NCBI GenBank assembly: GCA_021851405.1
Contig: JAJZDW010000013.1
Span: 18,114 to 82,113 of the forward strand
Direction of reading: 5' to 3'
DNA: 64,000 nt
From: Pseudomonadota bacterium
Lineage (GTDB): Bacteria; Pseudomonadota; Gammaproteobacteria; Steroidobacterales; Steroidobacteraceae
Part shown: piece by piece, positions 17,257 through 24,906 of the stretch
How positions within the stretch are numbered: position 1 is the first letter of the stretch
Layout of the letters: every line of letters begins with the position of its first letter
Notes under the pieces: model-generated
Database searches by the model: none
What the model was told of the DNA's origin: nothing
The model's input: the letters and a program-made list of their open reading frames with translations, nothing else
Translations under genes and position numbers: made by a program

Positions 17257-17772
17257 ATGAGCCCCGCCGTCAAACGGCACGCGCACCCGCTGCTCGAGCG
17301 GCTCGAGGCGGTCTGCCGACGCCGAGGTTTGCGCCTGACGCGCCAGCGTCGCGCCGTCCTGCACCAACTCGCGCTCGAGGGGCGCGCGCTCAGCGCCTAT
17401 GAGCTGCTCGAGCGGCTGCGTCCCGAGGACGGCCGCTCGACGCCGGCGGGGATCTACCGCGCCCTCGAGTTCCTCATCGAGGCCGGCCTCGTGCATCGGC
17501 TCGAGTCGACCCGTTCGTTCATTCTCTGTGACCTCACCGAGCCCCCGACGGCCCCGCATGCCGGGCAGTTGCTGATCTGCCGCGCCTGTGGGACCGTCGT
17601 GGAGAGTGAAGACGCTCGTCTCACGGCAGCCGCCGAGCGACTCGGTGCGGCGCACGGGTTCGTGATCGATGCGCGCGCCGTGGAGCTCACGGGACGGTGT
17701 GCGCGCTGTCGTGCTGCGCCCCCCGGAGCGGAAGGGCGGCGCATCGCGGTGACCGATGAACCTTCGGAGTGA
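17257..17772 (+). CDS. zur: Fur-family regulator, probably Zur
   Basis: This 171-residue protein has the Fur winged-helix domain (LRLTRQRRAVLHQLALEGRALSAYELLERL, then STPAGIYRALEFLIEAGLVHRLES) and a C-terminal metal domain with CRAC near residue 109 and CARC near 148, the paired CxxC of the structural zinc site. It is the last gene of the znu-like operon, so it probably senses zinc and represses the operon through the 7-1-7 palindrome at its front. The tracked ORF is longer; I chose ATG 17257 (MSPAVKRHAHP). Fur or PerR would be alternatives; context favours Zur. Confidence 0.83.
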   Translation: MSPAVKRHAHPLLERLEAVCRRRGLRLTRQRRAVLHQLALEGRALSAYELLERLRPEDGRSTPAGIYRALEFLIEAGLVHRLESTRSFILCDLTEPPTAPHAGQLLICRACGTVVESEDARLTAAAERLGAAHGFVIDARAVELTGRCARCRAAPPGAEGRRIAVTDEPSE

Positions 17773-17790
17773 TTGACGGAGTGAAACCCC

Positions 17791-18690
17791 ATGACTGAGA
17801 CCCGAATGAAGCGCCGCGGCGCGTCCCTCGCACTGGTGGGCGCGGCCTGTGCAGCGGTCCTGATGATTCCTCTGCGCGCGCATGCGAGTGCGGCGTCGTA
17901 CACCGCGATGAGCGGCAATCCGTGCGCCGGGGCCCCGAGCGGCGCGCCGGGGCCGGCATTCATGCACATGATCCTGCATCCCGGGGCGCACTTTCAGCAA
18001 CCGCCGCCCTCGGCGCGGCAGAAGGCGAGTGCGCAACGGGCGGCGGACCGCCAGCGGGCGCGTGATTGGGCGGACCTGTGCCGCTACCGCGCCGCGGATC
18101 AGGCGCTGCATCACCGGGCGCGGGTGGTGTTCATGGGGGATTCGATCACGGACTTCTGGCAGGACGCCGATCCGGCCTTCTTTACGCATGGCATCGTGGA
18201 CCGCGGGATCAGCGGCCAGACGAGCGCACAGATGCTGGTGCGGTTCTGGCCGGACGTGATCGCGCTGCATCCGAAGGTGGTGCAGATCCTCGCGGGCACC
18301 AACGATATTGCCGGCAACACCGGTCCGACCACGGAGCACCAGTACGAGGATGACATCCGCGCCATGGTGACTCTGGCCGAGGCGAATCACATCCACGTCA
18401 TCCTCGGGTCGATGCCGCCGGCCGTGCGCTTCTGGTGGGCACCGAAGTATCACCCCGCCGCCGAGATCCGTCGGCTGAACGGCTGGCTGCGCGCCTACGC
18501 GAAGCGCCACCACCTGCGCTTCGTCGATTACTACGCGCATCTGGTCAGCCCGAGCGGCCGCTTCCGCCAGCGTCTCTCCAATGACGGCGTGCACCCGAAT
18601 CGCAACGGGTTCCGGGTGATGAGCGCTCTGGCGCGCCGGGCGATCGAGGCGCCCTGGCCGCACTCGCCGGTGCAGAGCGCTCAACGGTGA
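17791..18690 (+). CDS. Secreted SGNH/GDSL hydrolase
   Basis: This 299-residue protein has a Sec signal (cleavage near HASA, residue 32). The SGNH blocks are all present: block I FMGDSITDFW (nucleophile Ser), block II RGISGQTS (Gly), block III GTND (Asn), and block V DGVHPN (Asp/His). Such enzymes are periplasmic or secreted esterases, lipases or carbohydrate acetylesterases; the IVDRGISGQTSAQMLVRF stretch resembles the acetylxylan-esterase-like PF13472 group. Its substrate is unknown. It sits 18 bases after zur and is followed by a palindromic terminator. Confidence 0.82.
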   Translation: MTETRMKRRGASLALVGAACAAVLMIPLRAHASAASYTAMSGNPCAGAPSGAPGPAFMHMILHPGAHFQQPPPSARQKASAQRAADRQRARDWADLCRYRAADQALHHRARVVFMGDSITDFWQDADPAFFTHGIVDRGISGQTSAQMLVRFWPDVIALHPKVVQILAGTNDIAGNTGPTTEHQYEDDIRAMVTLAEANHIHVILGSMPPAVRFWWAPKYHPAAEIRRLNGWLRAYAKRHHLRFVDYYAHLVSPSGRFRQRLSNDGVHPNRNGFRVMSALARRAIEAPWPHSPVQSAQR

Positions 18691-19042
18691 GCGCGGCGGA
18701 CCGTGGGCACCGGTGCGAGCCGGTGACGGCCGCGGGACGCGGCCGATGGGCGGTCAGCGCTCCGCGAGCCTGAACACGAGTGCGTGAGCGCGCATGTTCC
18801 GTGCGGGCTCGCCGCGGTTTTGGCCCGGGGTCACGGGCCGCGCGGGTCGCAGTCGACGGGGCGTGTGAGCGGCGGGGTACTGCCACCGAAGTGGAACGTG
18901 AGCCCGCGGGCGACCGTTGAACCGGTCGAGGCGCGAGAACTCGCGGGGGACCCCGAGCAGAGGACGGGCGAAGGTGAGGAGGCCACTGCGCCGCTGCGCC
19001 GCTGCGGTCAGTGACCGCAGCGGCGCTCGGCGTCAGAGGAGC
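18691..19042. other. Intergenic region between the SGNH hydrolase and HiPIP genes
   Basis: No gene is supported here. ORFs in this stretch are short, and their protein composition looks random. The only structured element is the terminator-like palindrome at its right end. Confidence 0.6.
18998..19024. terminator. Perfect palindrome, likely bidirectional terminator
   Basis: GCCGCTGCGGTCA and TGACCGCAGCGGC form a 13-bp perfect inverted repeat around a single central G, between the convergent SGNH hydrolase and HiPIP genes. It lacks T-tracts. A one-base loop means an RNA hairpin would open a few central pairs. Confidence 0.55.
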
Positions 19043-19399
19043 TCAGCTGCGCGCGTTGAACGACGCGCACCAGCCATCGGCGTTCACCGAGTAGCCGGCG
19101 TAGATCTGGCAGCCTGCATAGCCGGTTTTCTCCCCCGGGGTGCCGAGGAAAAAGCGGCACATCGCGCAACGATCGCCCGGCTTGAAGGCCGGGAATTTCT
19201 TGCGATCGACGGCGCTGGCATGCGCGCGGTAGCCGAGGGACTTGGCGAGCGGATCGCTCTCGGACAAGTGCGGCAGTTTTTCACCGGCGGCAGACGCGGT
19301 ACGCGGTCGCAGACCGACCACGGCGACGGATGCCGCAACGGCAGCCGAGGCGAGAAAGGCGCGGCGAGAGGGATCAGTACGATTCTTCGAGTCGGACAC
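19043..19399 (-). CDS. hip: High-potential iron-sulfur protein (HiPIP), Tat-exported
   Basis: This 118-residue precursor carries a Tat signal (SRRAFLASAAVAASVAVVGL) and a mature HiPIP domain with the four cluster cysteines in the order CAMC, GCQIY and WCASF, together with YAGYSVNADGWC, the conserved C-terminal aromatic motif. I moved the start to GTG 19399 because GGAGG lies seven bases upstream; the tracked 170-residue ORF has an unlikely leader. HiPIPs are periplasmic one-electron carriers from the cytochrome bc1 complex to oxidases or reaction centres, typical of sulfur-oxidising and phototrophic proteobacteria. It fits well with the sulfite oxidation genes elsewhere in the window. Confidence 0.9.
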   Translation of the reverse strand: MSDSKNRTDPSRRAFLASAAVAASVAVVGLRPRTASAAGEKLPHLSESDPLAKSLGYRAHASAVDRKKFPAFKPGDRCAMCRFFLGTPGEKTGYAGCQIYAGYSVNADGWCASFNARS

Positions 19400-19551
19400 A
19401 GCAGACCTCCAAATCGGCGGGTGAGCTAAGTATCGGTCAAGCCTTGCGGTCGTGGCAACCATCGCGGCGCGCGAGAAGTACCTATGGCAGGTGCGGGGGG
19501 ATTGCCGGTACCCGGTCCGCAACGGACGGATGCGCCCGGGCCTCGTCAGAT

Positions 19552-20196
19552 TCATCGTGCGCGGCGCAGAGTGAGATTGATGCGCTGGCGTCCGAGGCGG
19601 GGATGTTGCCCATCGGCGACAGGCGCCACCCCGTGGAAGGCGAGGCGCGCCGGGCCGCCCCAGACCACGACGTCGCCGTGGGTCAGCGGCAGTCGCAGCG
19701 GCCGGTTTCGGCGTGTGTCGCCGCCAAAGAGGAAGACCGCCGGCAACCCCAGCGAGACCGACACGATGGGCGCATTGAAATCACGCTCGTCCCGATCCTG
19801 GTGCAGGGACATGCGAGCGCCGGGGGTGTAAGCATTGATGAGGCAGGCATCGGGCTCAAAGGACTCGAAGCCGGCGGCCCGTGCCGCCGCGACCGCTACT
19901 TCGCGCAGCGGCGCGGGCAGCGCGGGCCAGGGCTCCCCGCGCTGCGGATCCAGCGCGCTGTAGCGGTAACCGCACCGATCCGAGATCCAGCCGAGCGGGC
20001 CGCAATTGGTCATGGCGACGGACATCCGCTGGCCTCCCGGGGTCATCAGGTGTCGCAGTGGTGCTGCGGCGGTGACTCGGGTGATCGCCTCGAGCAGCGC
20101 ATCCTCCCAGGTGAGGGCAAAGCCTTCGAGCCAGGCGAGCCCCACAGGCAGGGGCCGCGGGGCGTCACTCGAGGTGAAGAGATCAGACTCCTGCAT
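19552..20196 (-). CDS. alkB: AlkB, Fe(II)/2-oxoglutarate DNA/RNA repair dioxygenase
   Basis: This 214-residue protein matches AlkB across its length: MTPGGQRMSVAMTNCGPLGW, NAYTPGARMSLHQDRDE with the iron ligands His and Asp, the third ligand His in RLAFHGVAPV, and the 2-oxoglutarate Arg in GRQRINLTLRR. It directly reverses 1-methyladenine and 3-methylcytosine damage. The ATG lies at or within the end of an IS3 element, so the original promoter is probably displaced. The N-terminal MQESDLF resembles the normal AlkB N-terminus, so the coding region looks complete. Confidence 0.92.
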   Translation of the reverse strand: MQESDLFTSSDAPRPLPVGLAWLEGFALTWEDALLEAITRVTAAAPLRHLMTPGGQRMSVAMTNCGPLGWISDRCGYRYSALDPQRGEPWPALPAPLREVAVAAARAAGFESFEPDACLINAYTPGARMSLHQDRDERDFNAPIVSVSLGLPAVFLFGGDTRRNRPLRLPLTHGDVVVWGGPARLAFHGVAPVADGQHPRLGRQRINLTLRRAR

Positions 20197-21136
20197 CCTG
20201 GTGTGATCCGAGCTTCGGGTCTCGCCTCAAGCACAAAAATCCAGACACTCCCCGTGCGCGCATCGCCGCAGCGGTGCCGCCGTGCACGGCGGCCGGGGTC
20301 ATCAAGCCGATGCCGCTGTGGCGGTGTTCGTGGTTGTACCAGTGAAAGAACTGCTGGCAGTGCGCGCGGGCGTCCTCGATCGAGCCGAACCGCTCAGGGA
20401 AATCGGGACGGTATTTCAGGGTCTTGAACTGCGCCTCAGAGTACGGATTGTCATCTGAGACGTGTGGACGGCTGTGGGTCTTGGCGACCTCCAGATCGAT
20501 CAGCAGCGCCGCCACGGGCTTTGAACGCATGCTCGTGCCGCGATCGGCGTGCAGTGTGAGCGTCCCCGGTGCGATGTTCTGCTTCTGCAGAGTCTCGGCG
20601 ATGAACTGCTCGGCGAGTTCTGCCGATTCGCGCAGCGCGAGCATCCATCCGACGACGTAGCGGCTGAAGATGTCGAGGATGACGTACAAGTGGAAGTGGA
20701 CCCATCTGGCCGGACCCTTCAACTTTGTACTGTCCCAACTCCAGACTTCCCTGGGCCGCACCGCAAGCAGCTCGGGCTTGGCGTAGACGGGGTGCACGCG
20801 TTGATTGCGTCGCTCCCCGCCTTGGTTGCGGGCCGCCAGCAGCCGGTACATCGTGCGAATCGAGCCGTGATAACGGCCTTCGTCGAGCAATGTGGCATAG
20901 ACCGTGGGCGGGGCCACATCGGCGAAGCGCTCGCTATCGAGTACCCCGAGCAGCAGCTCCTGCTCGGAGTTCGAGAGGGCCAACGGGGGTCGCGACCTTG
21001 CACGCGATGCGCGCCGTGGGCCAATGGCCCGATGCCGGACTCGATCGCGATACACGAACCCACGGTTCAGCCCGAACGCCCGGCAGGCGGCTTTGAGCCC
21101 GACATGCGGGGCGAGATCGGCGACAGCGAGCATCAT
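20183..21136 (-). CDS. IS3-family transposase OrfB (DDE integrase core)
   Basis: This is a retroviral-integrase-like transposase, 317 residues from the ATG at 21136 (MMLAVADLAPHVG). It has an N-terminal HTH_21-like part, then SWDSTKLKGP (first Asp), LHADRGTSM (second Asp) and DNPYSEAQFKTLKYRP with the catalytic Glu. The tail FHWYNHEHRHSGIGLMTP is typical of IS3 transposases. Its start overlaps the orfA stop. The last few residues read across the putative IS end. The catalytic triad is intact, so OrfB itself looks functional although orfA is disrupted. Confidence 0.85.
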   Translation of the reverse strand: MMLAVADLAPHVGLKAACRAFGLNRGFVYRDRVRHRAIGPRRASRARSRPPLALSNSEQELLLGVLDSERFADVAPPTVYATLLDEGRYHGSIRTMYRLLAARNQGGERRNQRVHPVYAKPELLAVRPREVWSWDSTKLKGPARWVHFHLYVILDIFSRYVVGWMLALRESAELAEQFIAETLQKQNIAPGTLTLHADRGTSMRSKPVAALLIDLEVAKTHSRPHVSDDNPYSEAQFKTLKYRPDFPERFGSIEDARAHCQQFFHWYNHEHRHSGIGLMTPAAVHGGTAAAMRARGVSGFLCLRRDPKLGSHQDAGV

Positions 21137-21653
21137 TCCTCTTCGCTCCTGTCGTCCGATGTCGGCAGACCCAGGGCCACACAGAGTTTTTTTTGGGCCT
21201 CGATGATCAGCTCCGCGCGCTCGAGCTTGCGCCGCAGGCGGGCGTTGTCGCGATTGAGCTGCTCGATCTGCCGGGCTGACGGGTCGGGCTTCGGTCCACG
21301 CTTTTTTGGGGGCTCGCGCCACCCGATCGGCCGCCTCGAGCTGCTTGCGCCAGCTCGAGAGCATCGAGGAATAAATGCGCTTGCTACGCAGGAACGCGCC
21401 CAGCGTGCCGGCCGCCTTGCATCGGTCGGCCTCGACCAGGAGCACGCGCTTCTCGCCGGCGGAAAACCTGCGCCGCCGAGCGACCGCCACGACCTCTGGG
21501 TCCGGCCGCGCCGCGGCCCCGGGCATCCCTTCACTCGCCCTTCGGGTTCCTTCCGGGATGCCCGGACTGAGAGTGGACCGATCGTGGCTCATCGAAAAAT
21601 CCAGTACTGCTGCCATGAGTGATACTACCTTGGACTGTAAATTCCAGAAGGCA
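20192..21653 (-). mobile_element. IS3-family insertion sequence
   Basis: The element holds an orfA-like HTH/leucine-zipper gene and a DDE orfB on the minus strand. Its ends are inferred: TGCATCCTGG at 20192 and, on the other strand, TGCCTTCTGG at 21653 are similar and both begin with TG, as IS3-family ends do. No convincing target duplication is visible, so the ends are provisional. It lies at the left edge of the lower-GC island. Confidence 0.6.
21133..21616 (-). pseudogene. IS3 OrfA with an internal frame break
   Basis: The N-terminal half (ARRRRFSAGEKRVLLVEADRC, SMLSSWRKQLEAADRVARAP) is in one frame and the C-terminal leucine-zipper half (KKRGPKPDPSARQ, LNRDNARLRRKLERAELIIEAQKKL) is in another. 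The switch needs a +1 jump at the CCCCCAAAAAA run near 21300-21311, best explained as a one-base insertion. A second run of eight A residues near 21187-21194, in EAQKKL, is positioned as the usual -1 slippery site that makes OrfAB. OrfA is therefore probably broken, unless ribosomes also slip at the first run. Confidence 0.65.
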
Positions 21654-21928
21654 GGTATTCCAGCTCACATTGGCACAGGGGGGAGACGCAGACCGCCAGT
21701 TCCCGTCCACCACCCCCGATGCTCCAATTCGATAGGCCGATTTTCGACTTGCCTCCCGACCTAAACGATTGCCAACCCTCTGCCGATCCAGCACCCGGAT
21801 CCCCCCGAGCTACAGCCCCAATTGGGCACCTAGACTCTTTGAGCGTATGGATGCATCATATTTATGCGCTGGCCAGTGGCCGGTGTCGCGTTGCGGACGG
21901 TTCCGCTGTTAGTAAGAGGTATGCTTTC

Positions 21929-22324
21929 ATGCCCACTCCCGCTAAAGGGGCGTCCGCTCCTTCCAAATCCGTCCCGGTTGAGTATCAGGAGATCCTCGTA
22001 AGGCGAGATGGGAACCGCCCCATCTCGTTCGCGGGCCAAACGCTTGCAAAGGTCTCGATGAGCGGAGGTGTCACGGGTTGGTCCATTACTGCGGCCCTAT
22101 ATAACACCCGTGGCGGCAAATTTGTCGCCGCCATCTCCAAGGCCAATTCCGTCATTGAGTTCAGCCAGGGAATCCAGGACCCCGAAACGGCACATGGCGG
22201 GGCATTCCACAAAGCCCAGGTCTTCGATACTTTCGATGAAGCAATCTCCTGGTTTCGCCCAGGCCGTCTGACTGACGCTCTTCGCAAACAGCTCGGGCTA
22301 GACGAGCCAGAACGCATCGAGTAA
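21929..22324 (+). CDS. Unknown small protein upstream of the alarmone-synthetase gene
   Basis: This 131-residue protein starts at ATG 21929 with an AGAGG site upstream; the track places the start further back. It has no signal peptide or membrane segment. Visible segments are VEYQEILVRRDGNRPISFAGQTLAKVSM, GGKFVAAISKANSVIEF and AQVFDTFDEAISWFRPGRLTDALRKQLGLDEPERIE, a mixed beta then helical pattern with an acidic C-terminal tail. I do not recognise the family with confidence. It precedes the RelA/SpoT-domain gene by 84 bases in the same orientation, so it could be its antitoxin, regulator or partner. Base composition is lower in GC than the flanking core genes. Confidence 0.55.
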   Translation: MPTPAKGASAPSKSVPVEYQEILVRRDGNRPISFAGQTLAKVSMSGGVTGWSITAALYNTRGGKFVAAISKANSVIEFSQGIQDPETAHGGAFHKAQVFDTFDEAISWFRPGRLTDALRKQLGLDEPERIE

Positions 22325-22408
22325 TACTGGTGAGTAACCGAGATCCGGAGCGGAGGAGCCCGGGATGTCGGTCGGTTCTGGTCTCGAGTTATCCAACCCA
22401 GGAAAGCC

Positions 22409-23524
22409 ATGACATTTCCGAAGCCAGAATATTCGCGGGGTCAAGTAAACAGGGCCGGCGAGATTCTGCGCGCGTATGCCCAGTCGACCGAACCGGTCTC
22501 AATTGAACAGTTGGATGAATGGGACTGGGCCTATAAGGTCCTCGCCAACTGGCGCGCCTGCCACAACTACCCCATCAACACGTTCCAAGCGACTCTGAGA
22601 AGCAGGCTCAAGTCCATAGACAGCAATGCAACTGTTGCTCAGCGATTAAAGCGATTGCCGTCAATCGCACTTAAGCTAAAGAGATTTGATGGGATGCAGC
22701 TTGCCAGGATGCAGGATATCGGTGGACTTCGCGCAATCTTGGGCAGCATAAAACAGGTCCGGCGACTTGAACATGTGTACCGAGATCGAACATTTCAGCA
22801 TGAGCTGGTCTCTTGGAAAGACTACATTGCTGAGCCAAAAGATGATGGCTACAGAAGCATTCATCTCATATATCGGTATAGGAATTCGAAAGTGCAATCT
22901 TACGACGGACTGCTGCTGGAACTACAGCTTAGAACCAAGCTGCAGCATGCCTGGGCCACGGCTGTCGAGACCATGGGGACATTCCTGGGTCAAGCCCTGA
23001 AGTCTGGCCAAGGTGAGGGTCAGTGGCGGTCGTTCTTCGCAGTCACCGGGTCTGCACTTGCTCATCTTGAAGGCTCCCCACCGGTGCCTGGGCATGAGTC
23101 TTTGTCGCGGAGCGAGACATTTCTGCGAGTTGCAGAGACAGAAGCTCAATTAAACGTTCTTGAAAAGCTCCGAGGATTCTCAGTTGCCGCAGAAAAGATA
23201 ACAACCGAAAAGGGTCACGGCGTTTTTCACCTGGTTGTTTTAAATTCGGCCGACAAATCTGTATCCATTCGCCCGTATGCAATGACCCGACTCGAACAGG
23301 CGAATGCAGACTACGCTGATGTCGAGAAGCAAGCCCAAGCCGGGGAGCCTGTGGAGGCTGTATTGGTGTCGGCCGGCCCCGTGGAAGCCCTGAAGAGAGC
23401 GTATCCCAACTATTTTCTGGATACCAATGAGTTTGTTGCTCAGATTGATAGGGTAATCCAAGAAGCCAAACGCCCGCCGCTTAACAGGACCCTAAGTCGG
23501 CGAAAGGTAGTTGCCCCTAAGTAA
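22409..23524 (+). CDS. RelA/SpoT-domain small alarmone synthetase (possible toxSAS or defence effector)
   Basis: This 371-residue protein has an intact nucleotidyltransferase (synthetase) domain at about residues 60-190: RLKRLPSIALKLKRF (substrate-binding Lys/Arg), MQDIGGLRAIL (catalytic Asp), EPKDDGYRSIHLIYRY (G-loop) and ELQLRTKLQHAWA (Glu/Gln). There is no HD hydrolase domain and no TGS/ACT regulatory region. The C-terminal 150 residues are of unknown fold. It would transfer pyrophosphate from ATP to a guanine nucleotide, adenine nucleotide or tRNA end. Standing in an island with toxin-antitoxin and integrase genes, it may be a toxic SAS rather than a housekeeping stringent-response enzyme. 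Target is not determinable here. Confidence 0.8.
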   Translation: MTFPKPEYSRGQVNRAGEILRAYAQSTEPVSIEQLDEWDWAYKVLANWRACHNYPINTFQATLRSRLKSIDSNATVAQRLKRLPSIALKLKRFDGMQLARMQDIGGLRAILGSIKQVRRLEHVYRDRTFQHELVSWKDYIAEPKDDGYRSIHLIYRYRNSKVQSYDGLLLELQLRTKLQHAWATAVETMGTFLGQALKSGQGEGQWRSFFAVTGSALAHLEGSPPVPGHESLSRSETFLRVAETEAQLNVLEKLRGFSVAAEKITTEKGHGVFHLVVLNSADKSVSIRPYAMTRLEQANADYADVEKQAQAGEPVEAVLVSAGPVEALKRAYPNYFLDTNEFVAQIDRVIQEAKRPPLNRTLSRRKVVAPK

Positions 23525-23526
23525 CT

Positions 23527-23549
23527 ACCGTGACTGGAAACGTCACGGT
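23527..23549. terminator. 8-bp hairpin right after the alarmone-synthetase stop
   Basis: ACCGTGAC and GTCACGGT pair perfectly around TGGAAAC, two bases after the stop codon. No U-tract follows, so termination strength is uncertain. Confidence 0.45.
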
Positions 23550-23728
23550 CTAAGGCGAACGGCTCGACAGAGATTACCCTGCTGCGCCACCAGGACTTCG
23601 TTGAAGCGATTCTGAAGTATCACAGTGGAAGTGTGAATGCGGAGCAGCTGGCTCGGTGGTACCTGATTCCCGGGTACTCACGCATCGAGCACCTAGATGC
23701 GCTCGCGATGGCGTCACCCGGGCAATAA
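23534..23728 (+). pseudogene. Orphan coding remnant
   Basis: An open frame without a start codon reads STEITLLRHQDFVEAILKYH, then AEQLARWYLIPGYSRIEHLDALAMASPGQ and a stop. The amino-acid composition and helical periodicity look like a real protein end rather than noise, but an upstream stop and the absence of a start suggest a truncated gene. I do not recognise its family. It may be the tail of a gene lost when the island was rearranged. Confidence 0.35.
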
Positions 23729-23866
23729 GGTGCCATCCTCCAGCAGCCGCATGCTTGGGCACAAATGGGACATCAACTACCCATCATCATCGCCAGCCGA
23801 TCGGCATAAGACCTGATTCGCGGAGTTTGAGCGCCGTGACTGATACGTTTCCAATGGGAGTTCAAT

Positions 23867-24157
23867 TTGACACCAAAAGAGGAATGGGGCGCATCTCTTC
23901 TCGAGTTTGAGCAGGCTCATGAGCGAACTGTCTTCGAGGTTGCGGCATGGCGCGGCCTGCAGAGTTCCAGGAAGACGCTGAGTCAGAGCATGATTAGCCA
24001 CGGGATGGCGAGAAATGAGGCGCAGGGAGCATTCGATGGAATGATGGCCGATCACACAGAGAGATTCACTACGGCCCTGAAGGAGGAGAGCACGCGCTGG
24101 CAATCCTGTCTCAATCTGCTCCGCGCTTACCCTGATGTGCTGACATCGAACGATTGA
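23867..24157 (+). CDS. Hypothetical 96-residue helical protein
   Basis: It starts with TTG 23867, preceded by GGGAG at proper spacing. The product, TPKEEWGASLLEFEQAHER followed by SQSMISHGMARNEAQGAFDGMMAD and TRWQSCLNLLRAYPDVL, is soluble and almost wholly alpha-helical. It ends two bases before the stop of the convergent ParE-type toxin gene. No family is recognised. Its low-GC composition and island setting suggest a horizontally acquired accessory gene. Confidence that it is expressed is moderate because the start is not ATG. Confidence 0.45.
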   Translation: MTPKEEWGASLLEFEQAHERTVFEVAAWRGLQSSRKTLSQSMISHGMARNEAQGAFDGMMADHTERFTTALKEESTRWQSCLNLLRAYPDVLTSND

Positions 24158-24159
24158 CG

Positions 24160-24504
24160 TCATCTCCTCAAGAGGGGCGTACTTGTAAACGTTGATTCCG
24201 ATCCTGTCTGCCGGCGCTCCTTCCATGCGCGTGGATGGCGGCTACCGTGCAATACCGCTACGACGATAATGGCATCCTCATCAATTTGGTAAAAGACGCC
24301 GAACGGGAAGCGCCTAATGAGAGCACGTCGGACCGATTTGTGAACCGCTGTTAACGCGCTGGGCTGTTCCGCAATCGTATTGATGGTGGCTTGCACCTGG
24401 TCAACGAATTGCACTCCGAGGCCAGGTTCGTTTGCCTCGTACCACAGAGCAGCCTCGGCCACGTCCTGTTCTGCTTCAGGCCGGAGACGGACCTCTACCG
24501 TCAC
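24160..24504 (-). CDS. ParE/RelE-superfamily toxin
   Basis: This 114-residue protein matches the ParE branch of the RelE/ParE family: VRLRPEAEQDVAEAALWYE, then GVQFVDQVQATINTIAEQP, RRALIRRFPFGVFYQIDEDAIIVVAVLHGSRHPRAWKER. ParE toxins act on DNA gyrase, whereas RelE ones cleave mRNA; the LWYE and FPFGVFY motifs favour ParE. GTG start overlaps the antitoxin stop by four bases. The C-terminal tail after ERR (QTGSESTFTSTPLLRR) is longer than usual and may be an extension caused by a rearranged 3' end. Toxicity would be neutralised by the upstream antitoxin. Confidence 0.85.
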   Translation of the reverse strand: MTVEVRLRPEAEQDVAEAALWYEANEPGLGVQFVDQVQATINTIAEQPSALTAVHKSVRRALIRRFPFGVFYQIDEDAIIVVAVLHGSRHPRAWKERRQTGSESTFTSTPLLRR

Positions 24505-24710
24505 AGACGCCGGCGTACGTCGGCCAGGACATCGGCTGCCGGCCGGCCGCGATTCTTGTCTAGCTCGTAAGCCGCCAGGCGACGGTCAAGTTCAGTCTTT
24601 TGCTCCGGTGTCACCGGAAGCGCCTTGCGATCCTCAGCGATGCTATCCCATAGGTCTTCAACGAGCTTTATGCGCTCTTCGACCGGAAGCTGTCGCAGAT
24701 TGGCGTTCAT
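24501..24710 (-). CDS. Antitoxin of the ParE-type pair (addiction module component)
   Basis: This 69-residue protein, with LPVEERIKLVEDLWDSIAED followed by VTPEQKTELDRRLAAYE, matches the small addiction-module antitoxin family found next to ParE toxins (TIGR02574 type). It would bind and block the toxin and repress their shared promoter. Start ATG is at 24710; stop overlaps the toxin GTG. The pair probably stabilises the genomic island in the chromosome. Confidence 0.8.
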   Translation of the reverse strand: MNANLRQLPVEERIKLVEDLWDSIAEDRKALPVTPEQKTELDRRLAAYELDKNRGRPAADVLADVRRRL

Positions 24711-24906
24711 GAGAATGTCTCGGGCTCGATCCTATTGAGTCAGCATACCGCCAGAACTGAGCTTGTGCCAAGCCTGCATTTCTTGGCTATTCGCTCAGAA
24801 ATGGCGGTCCAGACACGTTGGTGAACGACGCACAATCGGACGCCATGTGACGGCCGAATTGGACACTGCCCAGCCGCATCTGCACCGACTCCATTATTGC
24901 AGGAGG

